Assembly (NCBI GenBank): GCA_030651305.1
Contig: JAUSCI010000019.1
Location: 1 to 64,000 of the forward strand
Direction of reading: 5' to 3'
Length of the DNA: 64,000 nt
DNA from: Sulfuritalea sp.
Lineage (GTDB): Bacteria > Pseudomonadota > Gammaproteobacteria > Burkholderiales > Rhodocyclaceae
Positions 42,416-51,562 of the stretch are shown here, piece after piece. The translations under genes and the position numbers were made by a program. Below the pieces are notes generated by a model. That model searched no databases, was not told the DNA's origin, and was given only the letters and a program-made list of their open reading frames with translations. Numbering within the stretch: position 1 is the stretch's first letter; the number at the start of each line of letters is the position of its first letter.

Positions 42416-43063
42416 ATGCGTATGCGTCTGCTCGCCGTGCTGGCCCTTGCGGCTTCCCTGCTGTCCGGCTGCGGCTACAACCAGATTCAGGTCAACGACG
42501 AGGCGGTGAATGCCTCGTGGTCCGAAGTGTTGAACCAGTACAAGCGCCGTGCCGACCTGATTCCCAATCTGGTGTCGGTAGTGCAGGGTTATGCCGGCCA
42601 CGAAAAGGAAGTCCTGACCCGGGTGACCGAGGCGCGCGCCAATGTCGCCGGCCTCAAGGCGACGCCGGAGCTGATCAATGACCCGGCCGCATTCGCCAAA
42701 TTCCAGAAGGCCCAGAGCGAGCTCGGAGGCGCACTGTCGCGCCTGCTGGTGGTTTCGGAAAACTACCCGAATCTCAAGGCCGACGCCAATTTCCGCGACT
42801 TGCAGGCTCAGGTGGAAGGCACCGAGAACCGCATCACCGTGGCGCGCAACCGCTACATCAAGTCGGTGCAGGAGTACAACATTTCGGTGCGCACCTTTCC
42901 CAACAGCTTGACCGCCAGCGTCATGGGCTGGAAGACCAAGGCCAACTTCACGGTCGATGACGAAAAGGCCATCTCGACGCCGCCTGCGATCAAATTCAAC
43001 GCGCCTGCCGCCGCGCCCGATAGCCCCGCTCCTGGCGCTCCCGGTACTCCTGGTTATTCCTAA
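42416..43063 (+). CDS. LemA-family lipoprotein
   Basis: This 215-residue LemA-type protein starts MRMRLLAVLALAASLLSGC with a lipobox (Cys19), then the family stretch VNASWSEVLNQYKRRADLIP and a long coiled-coil helical bundle. The start at 42416 is preferred because GGAGA lies six bases upstream and the signal peptide begins there. It precedes two TPM-domain genes, a widespread lemA-TPM-TPM trio of poorly known envelope function. Confidence 0.92.
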   Translation: MRMRLLAVLALAASLLSGCGYNQIQVNDEAVNASWSEVLNQYKRRADLIPNLVSVVQGYAGHEKEVLTRVTEARANVAGLKATPELINDPAAFAKFQKAQSELGGALSRLLVVSENYPNLKADANFRDLQAQVEGTENRITVARNRYIKSVQEYNISVRTFPNSLTASVMGWKTKANFTVDDEKAISTPPAIKFNAPAAAPDSPAPGAPGTPGYS

Positions 43064-43909
43064 GTGCGTTGCCTCCGCGTCGGTCTGCTGACACTGCTCT
43101 GGCTGGCGCTGTTGCCCGCCATCGGCCGGGCGGCGGAGCCGGTGCCGCTGCCGGCCCTGAGCGCACGCGTCACCGACCTGACCGCCACGCTCGACGCCAC
43201 CCAGCGCGGGCGGCTGGAAGCGCAGCTCGCTGCCGTCGAGCGCAGTGGTCGGGCACAGATCGCCGTGCTGCTGCTGCCGACTACCCAGCCCGAGCCCATC
43301 GAAGCTTTCGGCATACGCCTCGCCGAAGCCTGGAAGATAGGCCGCAAGGGCGCCGACAACGGCCTCATCGTCATCGTGGCGAAGGACGACCGCAAGATGC
43401 GCATCGAGGTCGGCTATGGTCTGGAGGGCGCGGTGCCCGATGCCATCGCCAGTCGCATCGTCAATGAACGCATGGCGCCGGCCTTCCGCCAGGACGATTT
43501 CTTCGGCGGTCTGCAGGCCGCCGTTGCGGCGCTGGATCAGGCCATCGGCGGCACGGGTGCTGCGGGTGTTGCTGAAATGCCGTCGCCGATGCAGAACTCT
43601 GGCGGCGAACATTCGGACTGGATTCAATGGCTGTTCATGACGGTGGTCGGCGCCGGGGTACTGCGCCGCATGTTCGGCCTGCTCGGTTCGCTGGCAGCCG
43701 CGGCCGTCGGCGGCTGGCTCGGTTTCGTCGTTTTCGGTTCGCTCGGTTTCGGCATCGGTGCCGCGGTGCTGGTGTTCCTGATTTCCTTCGTGAACCTGAT
43801 GGCGGGCGGAATTGGTGGCAGATTCGGCGGCGGCGGATTTTCCGGGGGCGGTGGTTTCTCGGGCGGTGGCGGCGGCTTTGGCGGCGGCGGTGCTTCGGGG
43901 AGGTGGTGA
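43064..43909 (+). CDS. TPM-domain (YgcG-like) membrane protein
   Basis: This 281-residue protein has a signal peptide (about 1-24), a TPM domain (about 35-155, with KIGRKGADNGLIVIVAKDDR and the IEVGYGLEGAVPD motif), two hydrophobic segments (about 188-240) and a Gly-rich C-terminal tail of the GGGGFSGGGG type common in YgcG proteins. It starts with GTG directly after the lemA stop. The TPM fold is linked to photosystem II repair in plants and to envelope processes in bacteria; a specific role here is unknown. Confidence 0.9.
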   Translation: MRCLRVGLLTLLWLALLPAIGRAAEPVPLPALSARVTDLTATLDATQRGRLEAQLAAVERSGRAQIAVLLLPTTQPEPIEAFGIRLAEAWKIGRKGADNGLIVIVAKDDRKMRIEVGYGLEGAVPDAIASRIVNERMAPAFRQDDFFGGLQAAVAALDQAIGGTGAAGVAEMPSPMQNSGGEHSDWIQWLFMTVVGAGVLRRMFGLLGSLAAAAVGGWLGFVVFGSLGFGIGAAVLVFLISFVNLMAGGIGGRFGGGGFSGGGGFSGGGGGFGGGGASGRW

Positions 43910-43910
43910 C

Positions 43911-44408
43911 ATGAAGCCCTTACGCTGGCTTGAGCATCTGCTGCTGCCGGACTGGTGGCTGCGGCGTGTGTTTTCAAAGGCCGACCTGGCGGCGATCGGC
44001 GAGGCCGTCACGGCCGGCGAGAAACTGCATCGCGGCGAACTGCGTTTCGTCGTCGAGGGCGCCATGCCGCTGTCGGCACTGTGGCGCGATCTGTCGCCGC
44101 GGGCGCGGGCGGCGGAGTTGTTCGCGACCTTGCGCGTATGGGACACGGCAGAAAACTCCGGCGTCCTGATTTACGTGCAACTGGTCGACCGTCGCGTCGA
44201 AATTCTGGCCGATCGCGGCATTGCCGCGCAGGTGGCGCAGGCCGAGTGGGATGCGATTTGCCGCGGCATGGAGCAGAGCTTCGGCGAGGGGCGCTGGCGG
44301 CAAGGCGCCCTGCAGGCCGTTGCGCGTGCCGGCGACCTGCTGGCGGCGCACTTTCCGGCCGGCGAACATAACCCCAACGAGCTGCCGGATCAGCCGGTCG
44401 TCCTCTAG
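43911..44408 (+). CDS. Second TPM-domain protein
   Basis: This 165-residue protein has a TPM domain (about 20-150: WDTAENSGVLIYVQLVDRRV, ILADRGIAAQV) but no signal peptide and no membrane segment beyond a weak N-terminal hydrophobic stretch. The ATG at 43911, one base after the previous stop, fits the family start MKPLRWLEHLLLPDWWLRRV. It completes the lemA-TPM-TPM group. Confidence 0.88.
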   Translation: MKPLRWLEHLLLPDWWLRRVFSKADLAAIGEAVTAGEKLHRGELRFVVEGAMPLSALWRDLSPRARAAELFATLRVWDTAENSGVLIYVQLVDRRVEILADRGIAAQVAQAEWDAICRGMEQSFGEGRWRQGALQAVARAGDLLAAHFPAGEHNPNELPDQPVVL

Positions 44409-44455
44409 GCTGTCCTGTCGCCAGCGGCGCCGAAGCTGTCGGCTAGACTCCGCGC

Positions 44456-45823
44456 ATGACCACGTCCCGTTCCCTGCCGCGCGAACTGCTGCACCTCGCC
44501 TGGCCCGTGCTGATTGCGCAGGCGGCGGTGATGGCCAATGGCGTGATCGACACCCTGATGGCGGGCCGCCTTTCGTCGATTGATCTGGCGGCGGTCGGCA
44601 TCGGCGCCAGCATCTACGCCACGGTTTTCGTCACCGCCATGGGCGTGCTGCTGGCGCTGACGCCGGTGGTTTCGCATCACTATGGCGCCGGTCGCTATGC
44701 CGAGATCGGCGCCGATGTACGGCAATGCGCATGGCTCGCCCTGGTGCTGTCGGTGATCGCGTTTGCGGTGTTGAAGCATCCCGATCCCCTGCTGCATTTT
44801 TCGCGTCTGACGCCCGAGGTCGAGTTCAAAGTACGCGCCTATCTCGACGGCGTGGCCTGGGCGGTGCCGGGCGTGCTGTTCTTCCGCGTCTTCTTCGGCT
44901 TCACTGCCGGCATCGGCCGGACGCGCCCGATCATGGCATTCAATTTAATGGGCCTGACGCTGAAAGCCCCGCTCAACTGGGTCTTCATGTACGGCCATTT
45001 CGGTTTCCCGGCACTGGGCGCCGCCGGCTGCGGCTGGTCTTCCGCCGTCATCATGTGGGCCGTCGCCACGCTGGCCTGGCTGTGGTGCCGCCGCGACGCC
45101 GACTACGCGCCGTATGGCGTCTTCGCCCGCTTCGACCCGCCGCGCATCGCCGCCCTGCGCGAGCTTCTGGTACTCGGCTTGCCGATGGGTGCGACCTTCC
45201 TGGTCGATGTTACGGCCTTCACCTTCATGGCGTTGTTCATCGCCCGGCTCGGGCCGGAAATCTCCGCTGCCCACCAGATTGCCGCCAATGTCGCGGTATT
45301 CGTCTTCATGGTGCCGCTGGCGCTGGGCAGTGCCACCGGTGTGCTGGTCGGCCAGGCGCTGGGCGCCGGTGACAGTCGGCGCTCGCGACACGCCGGTTTG
45401 CTCGGCCTGGCGGTCGGCTGCACGGCGTCAGCGATTCTCGGCACGGCGATCTACTTTGGCGCCGGCCCACTGGCGCGTGCCTACACGGCTGATGCACAGG
45501 TCGCGGCAGCGGCGACGACGCTGCTTTCAATCGTTGCCTTCTATCACGTGGCCGACGCCGTGCAGGCGGTCATGGCCCAGGTGCTGCGCGGTTACAAGCG
45601 CGCTACCGCGCCGATGGTGATCTATGCCGTGGCGCTGTGGGGTGTCGGCCTCGGCGGCGGCTATCTGCTGGGACTGACGGATACCTTTGGGCCACCACTC
45701 GGCGCGGCGGGGTTCTGGATGGCGGCAGTGGCGAGCCTGGTGATTGCAGGAGCCGGTGTGCTGGCCTACTTCCTGCGCATTTCGGCTCAGAGCATCCCGG
45801 CGCCGGCTGCCACCAAGCCGTAA
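44456..45823 (+). CDS. MATE-family efflux transporter
   Basis: This 455-residue inner-membrane exporter has about 12 hydrophobic helices in two homologous halves. The N-terminus HLAWPVLIAQAAVMANGVID and the second-half LVLGLPMGATFLVDVTAF are typical of NorM-like MATE transporters, which export cationic drugs by Na+ or H+ antiport. Its 3' end overlaps the convergent yqaA-like gene by 37 bases. Confidence 0.92.
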   Translation: MTTSRSLPRELLHLAWPVLIAQAAVMANGVIDTLMAGRLSSIDLAAVGIGASIYATVFVTAMGVLLALTPVVSHHYGAGRYAEIGADVRQCAWLALVLSVIAFAVLKHPDPLLHFSRLTPEVEFKVRAYLDGVAWAVPGVLFFRVFFGFTAGIGRTRPIMAFNLMGLTLKAPLNWVFMYGHFGFPALGAAGCGWSSAVIMWAVATLAWLWCRRDADYAPYGVFARFDPPRIAALRELLVLGLPMGATFLVDVTAFTFMALFIARLGPEISAAHQIAANVAVFVFMVPLALGSATGVLVGQALGAGDSRRSRHAGLLGLAVGCTASAILGTAIYFGAGPLARAYTADAQVAAAATTLLSIVAFYHVADAVQAVMAQVLRGYKRATAPMVIYAVALWGVGLGGGYLLGLTDTFGPPLGAAGFWMAAVASLVIAGAGVLAYFLRISAQSIPAPAATKP

Positions 45824-46239
45824 CGCGCCGCCTTTCCGGTCGCCATCCACAGCGCGCAAGGCAGCCACGGCAGCCGCAGCCAGCCGGCGGCAGCGCACAG
45901 GGCATCGCCGATGATCGGCGCCCAGGCCAGAAGCAGCAGTGGCGCGCCATGACGGCGCAAGGCATTCAGCCGATTTGCCGCCTTCCTGCCGTCCCCGTCC
46001 CCGGGGATACCGCTACGCATAACTCTTGCGGGAAGCAGGCGGACCATGCCATACGTCGTCATGCCGCCTAAAGTATTACCCAGCGTCGCCAGCGCGAGCG
46101 CCGCAGCGGCCTGATCCGGATGCAGCTTGATCACGGCGAACAGCACGGCTTCCGAACCGCCGGGCAGCAGCGTGGCGGAAAGGAAGCTGGCGAGGAACAG
46201 GCCGGCCAGCCCGGCTTCGGCGGTGGAGAAGAAGTCCAT
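45787..46239 (-). CDS. YqaA/DedA-family membrane protein
   Basis: This 150-residue membrane protein has several hydrophobic helices and the YqaA-like motif LATLGNTLGGMTTYGMVRLL (about 50-69). Family members belong to the SNARE-associated (DedA/VTT) fold group of membrane proteins; the role is not established. It is convergent with the MATE gene and divergent from ilvA, with a 46-base divergent spacer. Confidence 0.87.
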   Translation of the reverse strand: MDFFSTAEAGLAGLFLASFLSATLLPGGSEAVLFAVIKLHPDQAAAALALATLGNTLGGMTTYGMVRLLPARVMRSGIPGDGDGRKAANRLNALRRHGAPLLLLAWAPIIGDALCAAAGWLRLPWLPCALWMATGKAARYGLVAAGAGML

Positions 46240-46285
46240 GCCGCATGTTACCCTTTGCGCTTGGTGACCCGGCCGTATTATCCCG

Positions 46286-47803
46286 ATGGACTATCTCGAA
46301 AAAATACTCAACGCCCGCGTCTATGATGTCGCCCACGAAACGCCACTGGAGCTCGCCCCGATTCTCTCGGCGCGCATCGGCAATCGCGTGTTTTTCAAGC
46401 GCGAGGACATGCAGCCGGTATTCAGCTTCAAGCTGCGCGGCGCCTACAACAAGATCGTTCATCTGACGCCGGCGCAACGTCGGCGCGGCGTGATCTGTGC
46501 CTCGGCCGGCAATCACGCCCAGGGCGTGGCGCTGGCGGCGCGGAAACTGGGTATTCGCGCCGTGATCGTGATGCCGACCACCACACCGCAGATCAAGAAC
46601 GACGCGCTGAACAAGCTCGGCGGCGAAGTGGTGCTGGCCGGCGAGTCCTATGACGCTGCCTACAGCCACGCCCTGCAGCTGGAGAAGAAGCAGAAGCTGA
46701 ACTTCGTGCATCCCTTCGATGATCCGGAGGTGATCGCCGGGCAGGGCACCATCGGCATGGAGATTCTGCGTCAGCATCCCGAACCGATCGAGGCGGTGTT
46801 TTGTGGCGTCGGCGGCGGCGGCCTGATCTCAGGCGTGGCGGCCTACATCAAGCGCCTGCGACCGCAGACAAAAGTCATCGGCGTCGAGGCCGCCGATGCC
46901 GATGCCATGGCGCGCTCGCTGGCGGCGGGCAAGCGCGTGCGTCTCGAAACGGTGGGCCAGTTCGTCGATGGCGCCGCGGTAAAGTACGTGGGCGCCGAGA
47001 CTTTTCGGCTGTGCCGCGAATACGTCGATGAAATGGTGCTGGTCGACACCGACGCCATTTGCGCGGCGATCAAGGATGTGTTCGAAGACACGCGCACCAT
47101 CCTCGAGCCGGCCGGTGCGCTTGCCATTGCCGGCGCCAAGGCCTGGGTGCACAGGCATGGCGCGCGGGGCAAGACGCTGGTGGCGGTGGCTTCCGGCGCC
47201 AACATGAACTTCGACCGCCTGCGCTTTGTTGCCGAGCGCGCCGAAGTCGGCGAACAGCGCGAAGCGGTGCTCGCCGTGACCCTGCCGGAGAAGCCCGGAG
47301 CCTACAAGAAATTCGTCGCGCTGATCGGTTCGCGCGACATCACCGAGTTCAATTATCGCTATCACGATGCCGGCGAGGCGCATGTATTCGTCGGCGTGCA
47401 GGTTGCCAATCGCGGCGAGGCGAGCAAACTCGTCCTGCAACTGGAGAAGAACGGCTATCCGACACTGGACCTGACCGACGACGAAATGGCCAAGCTGCAC
47501 ATTCGCCATCTGGTCGGCGGCCATGCGTCGCAACTCAGTGACGCACATGCGAACGAGTTGATTTACCGCTTCGAGTTTCCCGAGCGTCCCGGCGCGCTGA
47601 AGAATTTCCTCGACAAGATGAGCGCCGGCTGGAACATCAGCCTGTTCCACTATCGCAACCACGGCGCGGATACCGGTCGCGTGCTGGTCGGCATGGAGGT
47701 GCCGCCGAAGGAAATGAAGGACTTCCGCGGCTTTCTCAAAAGCCTGGGCTACCGCTATTGGGATGAGTCGAAAAACCCGGCTTACCGTTTGTTTCTTGGC
47801 TAG
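46286..47803 (+). CDS. ilvA: Threonine ammonia-lyase, biosynthetic
   Basis: The 505-residue PLP enzyme makes 2-oxobutanoate from threonine, the first step of isoleucine synthesis. The PLP-binding lysine is Lys49 in SFKLRGAYNK; the glycine-rich phosphate loop is GVGGGGLISG near 172. Two C-terminal ACT-like regulatory domains (about 330-505) show this is the feedback-inhibited anabolic form rather than the catabolic one. The next gene begins two bases later. Confidence 0.96.
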   Translation: MDYLEKILNARVYDVAHETPLELAPILSARIGNRVFFKREDMQPVFSFKLRGAYNKIVHLTPAQRRRGVICASAGNHAQGVALAARKLGIRAVIVMPTTTPQIKNDALNKLGGEVVLAGESYDAAYSHALQLEKKQKLNFVHPFDDPEVIAGQGTIGMEILRQHPEPIEAVFCGVGGGGLISGVAAYIKRLRPQTKVIGVEAADADAMARSLAAGKRVRLETVGQFVDGAAVKYVGAETFRLCREYVDEMVLVDTDAICAAIKDVFEDTRTILEPAGALAIAGAKAWVHRHGARGKTLVAVASGANMNFDRLRFVAERAEVGEQREAVLAVTLPEKPGAYKKFVALIGSRDITEFNYRYHDAGEAHVFVGVQVANRGEASKLVLQLEKNGYPTLDLTDDEMAKLHIRHLVGGHASQLSDAHANELIYRFEFPERPGALKNFLDKMSAGWNISLFHYRNHGADTGRVLVGMEVPPKEMKDFRGFLKSLGYRYWDESKNPAYRLFLG

Positions 47804-47805
47804 CC

Positions 47806-49710
47806 ATGGGCCTCGCGCGCCGCCTCGGACACAATGCCGGCATCATTGCGCTGGCCGCGGCATTGCTGGCAACCACTGCGGCCGAGGGTTTGTATCGAAG
47901 CGGCATCGCCACGCGCATTGAATATCTCTATACGGATTTGTGGCATCGCCTGGCCGGGCCGCGTCAGGTGCCGCGCCACACCGCGCTGGTGATGCTCGAT
48001 GATCCGACCCTCAACGAGCGGCCGGATGAGCCGCTGCCCTTCTGGACGCCGCATTTCGCCAGGGCGGTGGCCACGCTGCGCCAGGTCGGCGTCAAGGTGG
48101 TTGCCATCGATTTCATTTTCAGCGGCAGTCCCGAACGCTGGATCGGCAAGCTGGGGTTGATCGGACGCGAAGCGTCGCGCAACTACGACCAGCACTTCCG
48201 CGAGCAGATCAACCAGGGCGGCGTGCTGCTTGCCGGCTTCAGAGTCGGCGCTGGCGATACGGCGAACGACTTCATCCTGCCCAGCCCGGATTACCTGCTG
48301 GCCCTGCCCAATCTGGATATGCCGGGCCATGTCGGCCTGGCCAACCTGCCGTCGGATGCCGACGGTGCCGTGCGGCGTTTTGCGCTGGTCGAGGCGCCCG
48401 GCGAATTCCCCAAGAAGGAGGGGATGCCACGGCTGGCTTTCGGTGCGCTTGCGGCAACGACGGCGACAGGCCAGGATAGCCAGGCCAAGGTTTGGCGCTT
48501 CGGCGGCCGCGAGATCGGCGCGGAGAGTGCTGTTCCGATTGCTTTTGCCGGCCCGCCGGGCAGCTTTGTTGCCTTGTCTTTCCGCAAACTGCTGGCGCCG
48601 AATGCCGTCAATGATCCTGCTGTTCGCGCCCTGGCGGGAAAAGTCGTGGTGATCGGGGCCGGCTACGCCAGCATGAATGACCTCCATCCGACGCCCTACT
48701 CGACCAGCATCGGCGGCGCCAACATCCTGATGGCCGGTCCGGAGATTCAAGCCAATGTGATCGAGACCCTGCTCGCCGGGCATTTCCTTGACGAGGCGCC
48801 GGCCGCCGTGCGACTGGCGATTTTCGCTGCGGTGCTGGGTGCGCTGGCCTATGCCTGCATGTGGCTTTCGGCCTGGCGTTCGGTGGTGCTGGTGATTCTG
48901 GCGATGCAGCTTGCAGCGATAGTCGGCCATCTGCTGTTCAAGCAGGACTTCCTGTTTCCGGTAGCGCACCTGCAGGCAGCCATGATGCTCGTGCTGATCG
49001 GCCAGTCACTGTTGCGTCTGAGGCGCGAGGAGCGCGAACGCAAGCGCATCGGTCAGATGTTTGGTCGCTATGTCTCGCCGCAGGTGGTGACCGCGCTGCT
49101 GGCGTCGCCGGAACTGCCTGAACTGGGGGGTCAGACACGACAGATCAGCGTGTTGTTTTCTGACATCCGCAACTTCACCACGTTTTCCGAAAGGTTGAGC
49201 GCGAAAGAGGTGGTGGAGTTGCTCAACACCTACCTCGAGCGCGCCTGCGCCGTACTGCTGGCGGAAGGTGCGAGCATCGACAAGTTCATCGGCGATGCCG
49301 TCATGGCCGAGTTCGGCGCGCCTCTGGCGCAGTCCGACCATGCCCGCCGCGCGCTGCGTGCGGCGGTAGCCTTGCGTGCCGTGGCGGTGGAGTATCGCGT
49401 CTGGGTCAGGCAGCGCTTCGCCGGCCGCGATTTGCCGGAATTCGACATCGGCATCGGTGTGCACAGTGGCGAGGCGGTGGTCGGCAACATCGGCTCTTCG
49501 GTGCGCATGGAATACACTGCGATTGGCGATACGGTCAATATCGCTTCGCGTCTTGAAGGAAAAACCAAGGAAACCGGCGCCCATATTCTCGCCAGTCGTG
49601 ATACCGTTTCCTTGTTCGGGGGGGAATTGAAGACGGGCACCCTCTATTGTTTGACGGTCAAGGGCCGTGCCGAGCCGGTAGAGGCGTTCGAGATCGTCGC
49701 TCTCAAGTGA
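47806..49710 (+). CDS. CHASE2-domain class III adenylate cyclase
   Basis: The 634-residue membrane receptor cyclase has a first membrane helix (about 10-28), a periplasmic CHASE2 sensor (about 30-310, with VVAIDFIFSGS), three helices (about 325-400) and a cytoplasmic class III cyclase domain (about 420-630). Catalytic features are intact: metal Asp in FSDIRNFT (about 450) and GDAVMAEFG (about 494), the adenine-selecting Lys in DKFIGD, and GDTVNIASR (about 572). It should make cAMP in response to a periplasmic cue. CHASE2 cyclases are often encoded beside FecR-like genes, as here. Confidence 0.93.
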   Translation: MGLARRLGHNAGIIALAAALLATTAAEGLYRSGIATRIEYLYTDLWHRLAGPRQVPRHTALVMLDDPTLNERPDEPLPFWTPHFARAVATLRQVGVKVVAIDFIFSGSPERWIGKLGLIGREASRNYDQHFREQINQGGVLLAGFRVGAGDTANDFILPSPDYLLALPNLDMPGHVGLANLPSDADGAVRRFALVEAPGEFPKKEGMPRLAFGALAATTATGQDSQAKVWRFGGREIGAESAVPIAFAGPPGSFVALSFRKLLAPNAVNDPAVRALAGKVVVIGAGYASMNDLHPTPYSTSIGGANILMAGPEIQANVIETLLAGHFLDEAPAAVRLAIFAAVLGALAYACMWLSAWRSVVLVILAMQLAAIVGHLLFKQDFLFPVAHLQAAMMLVLIGQSLLRLRREERERKRIGQMFGRYVSPQVVTALLASPELPELGGQTRQISVLFSDIRNFTTFSERLSAKEVVELLNTYLERACAVLLAEGASIDKFIGDAVMAEFGAPLAQSDHARRALRAAVALRAVAVEYRVWVRQRFAGRDLPEFDIGIGVHSGEAVVGNIGSSVRMEYTAIGDTVNIASRLEGKTKETGAHILASRDTVSLFGGELKTGTLYCLTVKGRAEPVEAFEIVALK

Positions 49711-49717
49711 GGTTGTA

Positions 49718-50353
49718 ATGACACTTCGATATTTTTGCATCGGTCTGATATTGCTGGGTTGCAACCAGGTCTGGGCGGATGAAGTGGCCTTGGTCATGTC
49801 CGTGCAAGGCAAGGTGGTGCGAATTGCCGACACGGTGCAGGTGCCGGTCGAAGCCTTCGTCAAGCTCAAGGAGGGCGACAAACTCAGCCTCGAAAAAGAC
49901 AGCCGGCTGCAGGTGGTGTATTTCGACAACGGCCGTCAGGAAACCTGGTCGGGTCCAGGACGTCTGGAAATGACGCTGCGTGAAGGCAAGGCCAGCGGCT
50001 TGTCTGCCCCGGAAGTGAAGTCACTGCCCATGGTGATGGCCAGGCAGCTGGCGCGGACGCCGGCTCTGGATGGACAGGGTCGAGGCGGCGTTACACGGTT
50101 GCGTTCGGTGCCCGGTCTGGATGCCATGACCAGGCTGGAAGACACCTACCACGACCTCAGAAGCCGCGCCGGGCCGAACGACCTGGGGCCGGAGATGTAT
50201 TTGCTGTCCGGCTTGTACGATATGCGGGAGCTGGACCGGGTCGAACGGGTCCTCGGTGATCTGCAACAGGACCGGCGACAGAACCCCGAAGCGGCTCTGC
50301 TGGTGGCGCTCTACAAGAAAGCAGTAAAAAATGCGCGCGAAAACAAGAAATAG
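49718..50353 (+). CDS. Exported FecR-like domain protein
   Basis: This 211-residue protein has a signal peptide (about 1-20; cysteine at 15 is not in a good lipobox). Residues about 22-90 resemble a FecR-type beta domain (SVQGKVVRIADTVQVPVEAF, LKEGDKLSLEKDSRLQVVYF). The C-terminal third is helical and TPR-like (LSGLYDMRELDRVERVLGDL). It directly follows the CHASE2 cyclase by seven bases, so it is a candidate ligand or partner of that sensor. Assignment of the FecR fold is moderate. Confidence 0.7.
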   Translation: MTLRYFCIGLILLGCNQVWADEVALVMSVQGKVVRIADTVQVPVEAFVKLKEGDKLSLEKDSRLQVVYFDNGRQETWSGPGRLEMTLREGKASGLSAPEVKSLPMVMARQLARTPALDGQGRGGVTRLRSVPGLDAMTRLEDTYHDLRSRAGPNDLGPEMYLLSGLYDMRELDRVERVLGDLQQDRRQNPEAALLVALYKKAVKNARENKK

Positions 50354-50392
50354 TATTGTTTTTAGGAGTAGGGTTATTACTTTTGGGAGGTC

Positions 50393-51562
50393 ATGATGAT
50401 CAAGCAACTTAGGCGATTGATCCTTGGTGCAGGTTTGTTGGTAGTGAGTACTGCTGCATTGGCAACGGCATGTTCGGCCGTGCAGTCATGTGCGGCAAAC
50501 CCCGGCTGCGCCAATTCAGTCGTTTCACCCGGTATGACGCAGTTGATGGTTTATCAACAAAGCCATCCTGAATGCTTTGGATCCGCGAATAGCACGGCAG
50601 GTGCATCCCAGGCCATTGGCGGAACGACGATCCAGCAAATGCTGACGATTTCAAACGCTATTTCTGCGCGGGCATCCGCCCTGCTTGCCGGGCCTGCTAG
50701 GACTTCCGCCAGCTCACAACAGCAGCTTGGTCTTGCCGCCGGCAACGCTCCGAGCAAGATCAATGTTTGGGGCAGTCTTTCCGGCGACAACAGCGAATAC
50801 GCAGGCAGATCGTTTGTGAACGGTGGCGGCAACACCATTAACATCAAGTCAAGCTTGGACGTCACGAACGTAGTATTGGGCGCCGACTACGCAATCTCTC
50901 CCTCGACCGTTCTTGGTTTGTCGGCAGCATTTGATGACGGTAGCGGTTCTACCGAGTCCTTCGTCAATGGAGCAAGCAATGCCGGTTCCAAGGGATCGAC
51001 TACAAAAGGCTATACGGTGGCGCCGTATCTCGGATGGCAAATCGACAAGAGCTGGTCTGTTGATGCCACTTTGGGGTTTGGACACGTCAAATTGTCGACG
51101 GTCGATAGCTTGACGGGTAGCGCCGATCGGATGTTCTACGGTGCCAATTTGAGCTACGCACATTGGTACGGAAACTGGCAGCTTACCGGAAAGGGAAGCT
51201 ATCTCTATGGTCAGGAGAAGTACGGAAATCTCAACGGCACCACCGGTACGCTGGCCGATACGGCCAGCAACAACAAGATGGATCAAGCGCGCATAAGCGG
51301 TCAGGCTGCGTACTGGATGGACGGCTTTATGCCCTATCTTGGCCTGGCCTATTCGTCGGATCTTAGCCGATCGACTTCCGGCGACGCTGCGACTCAGGCT
51401 GCCACGGCGGATTTGGGAAAGAACGCCTGGGTATGGTCTCTTGGAGCGAACTTCATTTCCCTGAAGAACAATATGACAGGCGGGATAGTTTATAACCAGG
51501 AAAGCGGACGGACTGCCGGAAAGCGAGATAGCTTGATGGCGAACATCAACGTTCGCTTCTGA
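50393..51562 (+). CDS. Outer-membrane autotransporter-type beta-barrel protein
   Basis: This 389-residue exported protein has a signal peptide (about 1-25), a short Cys-containing region with four cysteines (about 27-60), a linker, and a barrel domain (about 115-389) whose alternating strands and end in ANINVRF fit an autotransporter barrel with C-terminal aromatic. There is no long repetitive passenger, so it may display only about 80 residues or act as a porin-like barrel. A second ATG at 50396 is equally possible behind GGGAGG. Confidence 0.75.
   Translation: MMIKQLRRLILGAGLLVVSTAALATACSAVQSCAANPGCANSVVSPGMTQLMVYQQSHPECFGSANSTAGASQAIGGTTIQQMLTISNAISARASALLAGPARTSASSQQQLGLAAGNAPSKINVWGSLSGDNSEYAGRSFVNGGGNTINIKSSLDVTNVVLGADYAISPSTVLGLSAAFDDGSGSTESFVNGASNAGSKGSTTKGYTVAPYLGWQIDKSWSVDATLGFGHVKLSTVDSLTGSADRMFYGANLSYAHWYGNWQLTGKGSYLYGQEKYGNLNGTTGTLADTASNNKMDQARISGQAAYWMDGFMPYLGLAYSSDLSRSTSGDAATQAATADLGKNAWVWSLGANFISLKNNMTGGIVYNQESGRTAGKRDSLMANINVRF

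Noticed and set aside
42317-44146. A 609-codon antisense frame across lemA and the TPM genes
   Set aside because: Low-complexity shadow of three well-supported genes.
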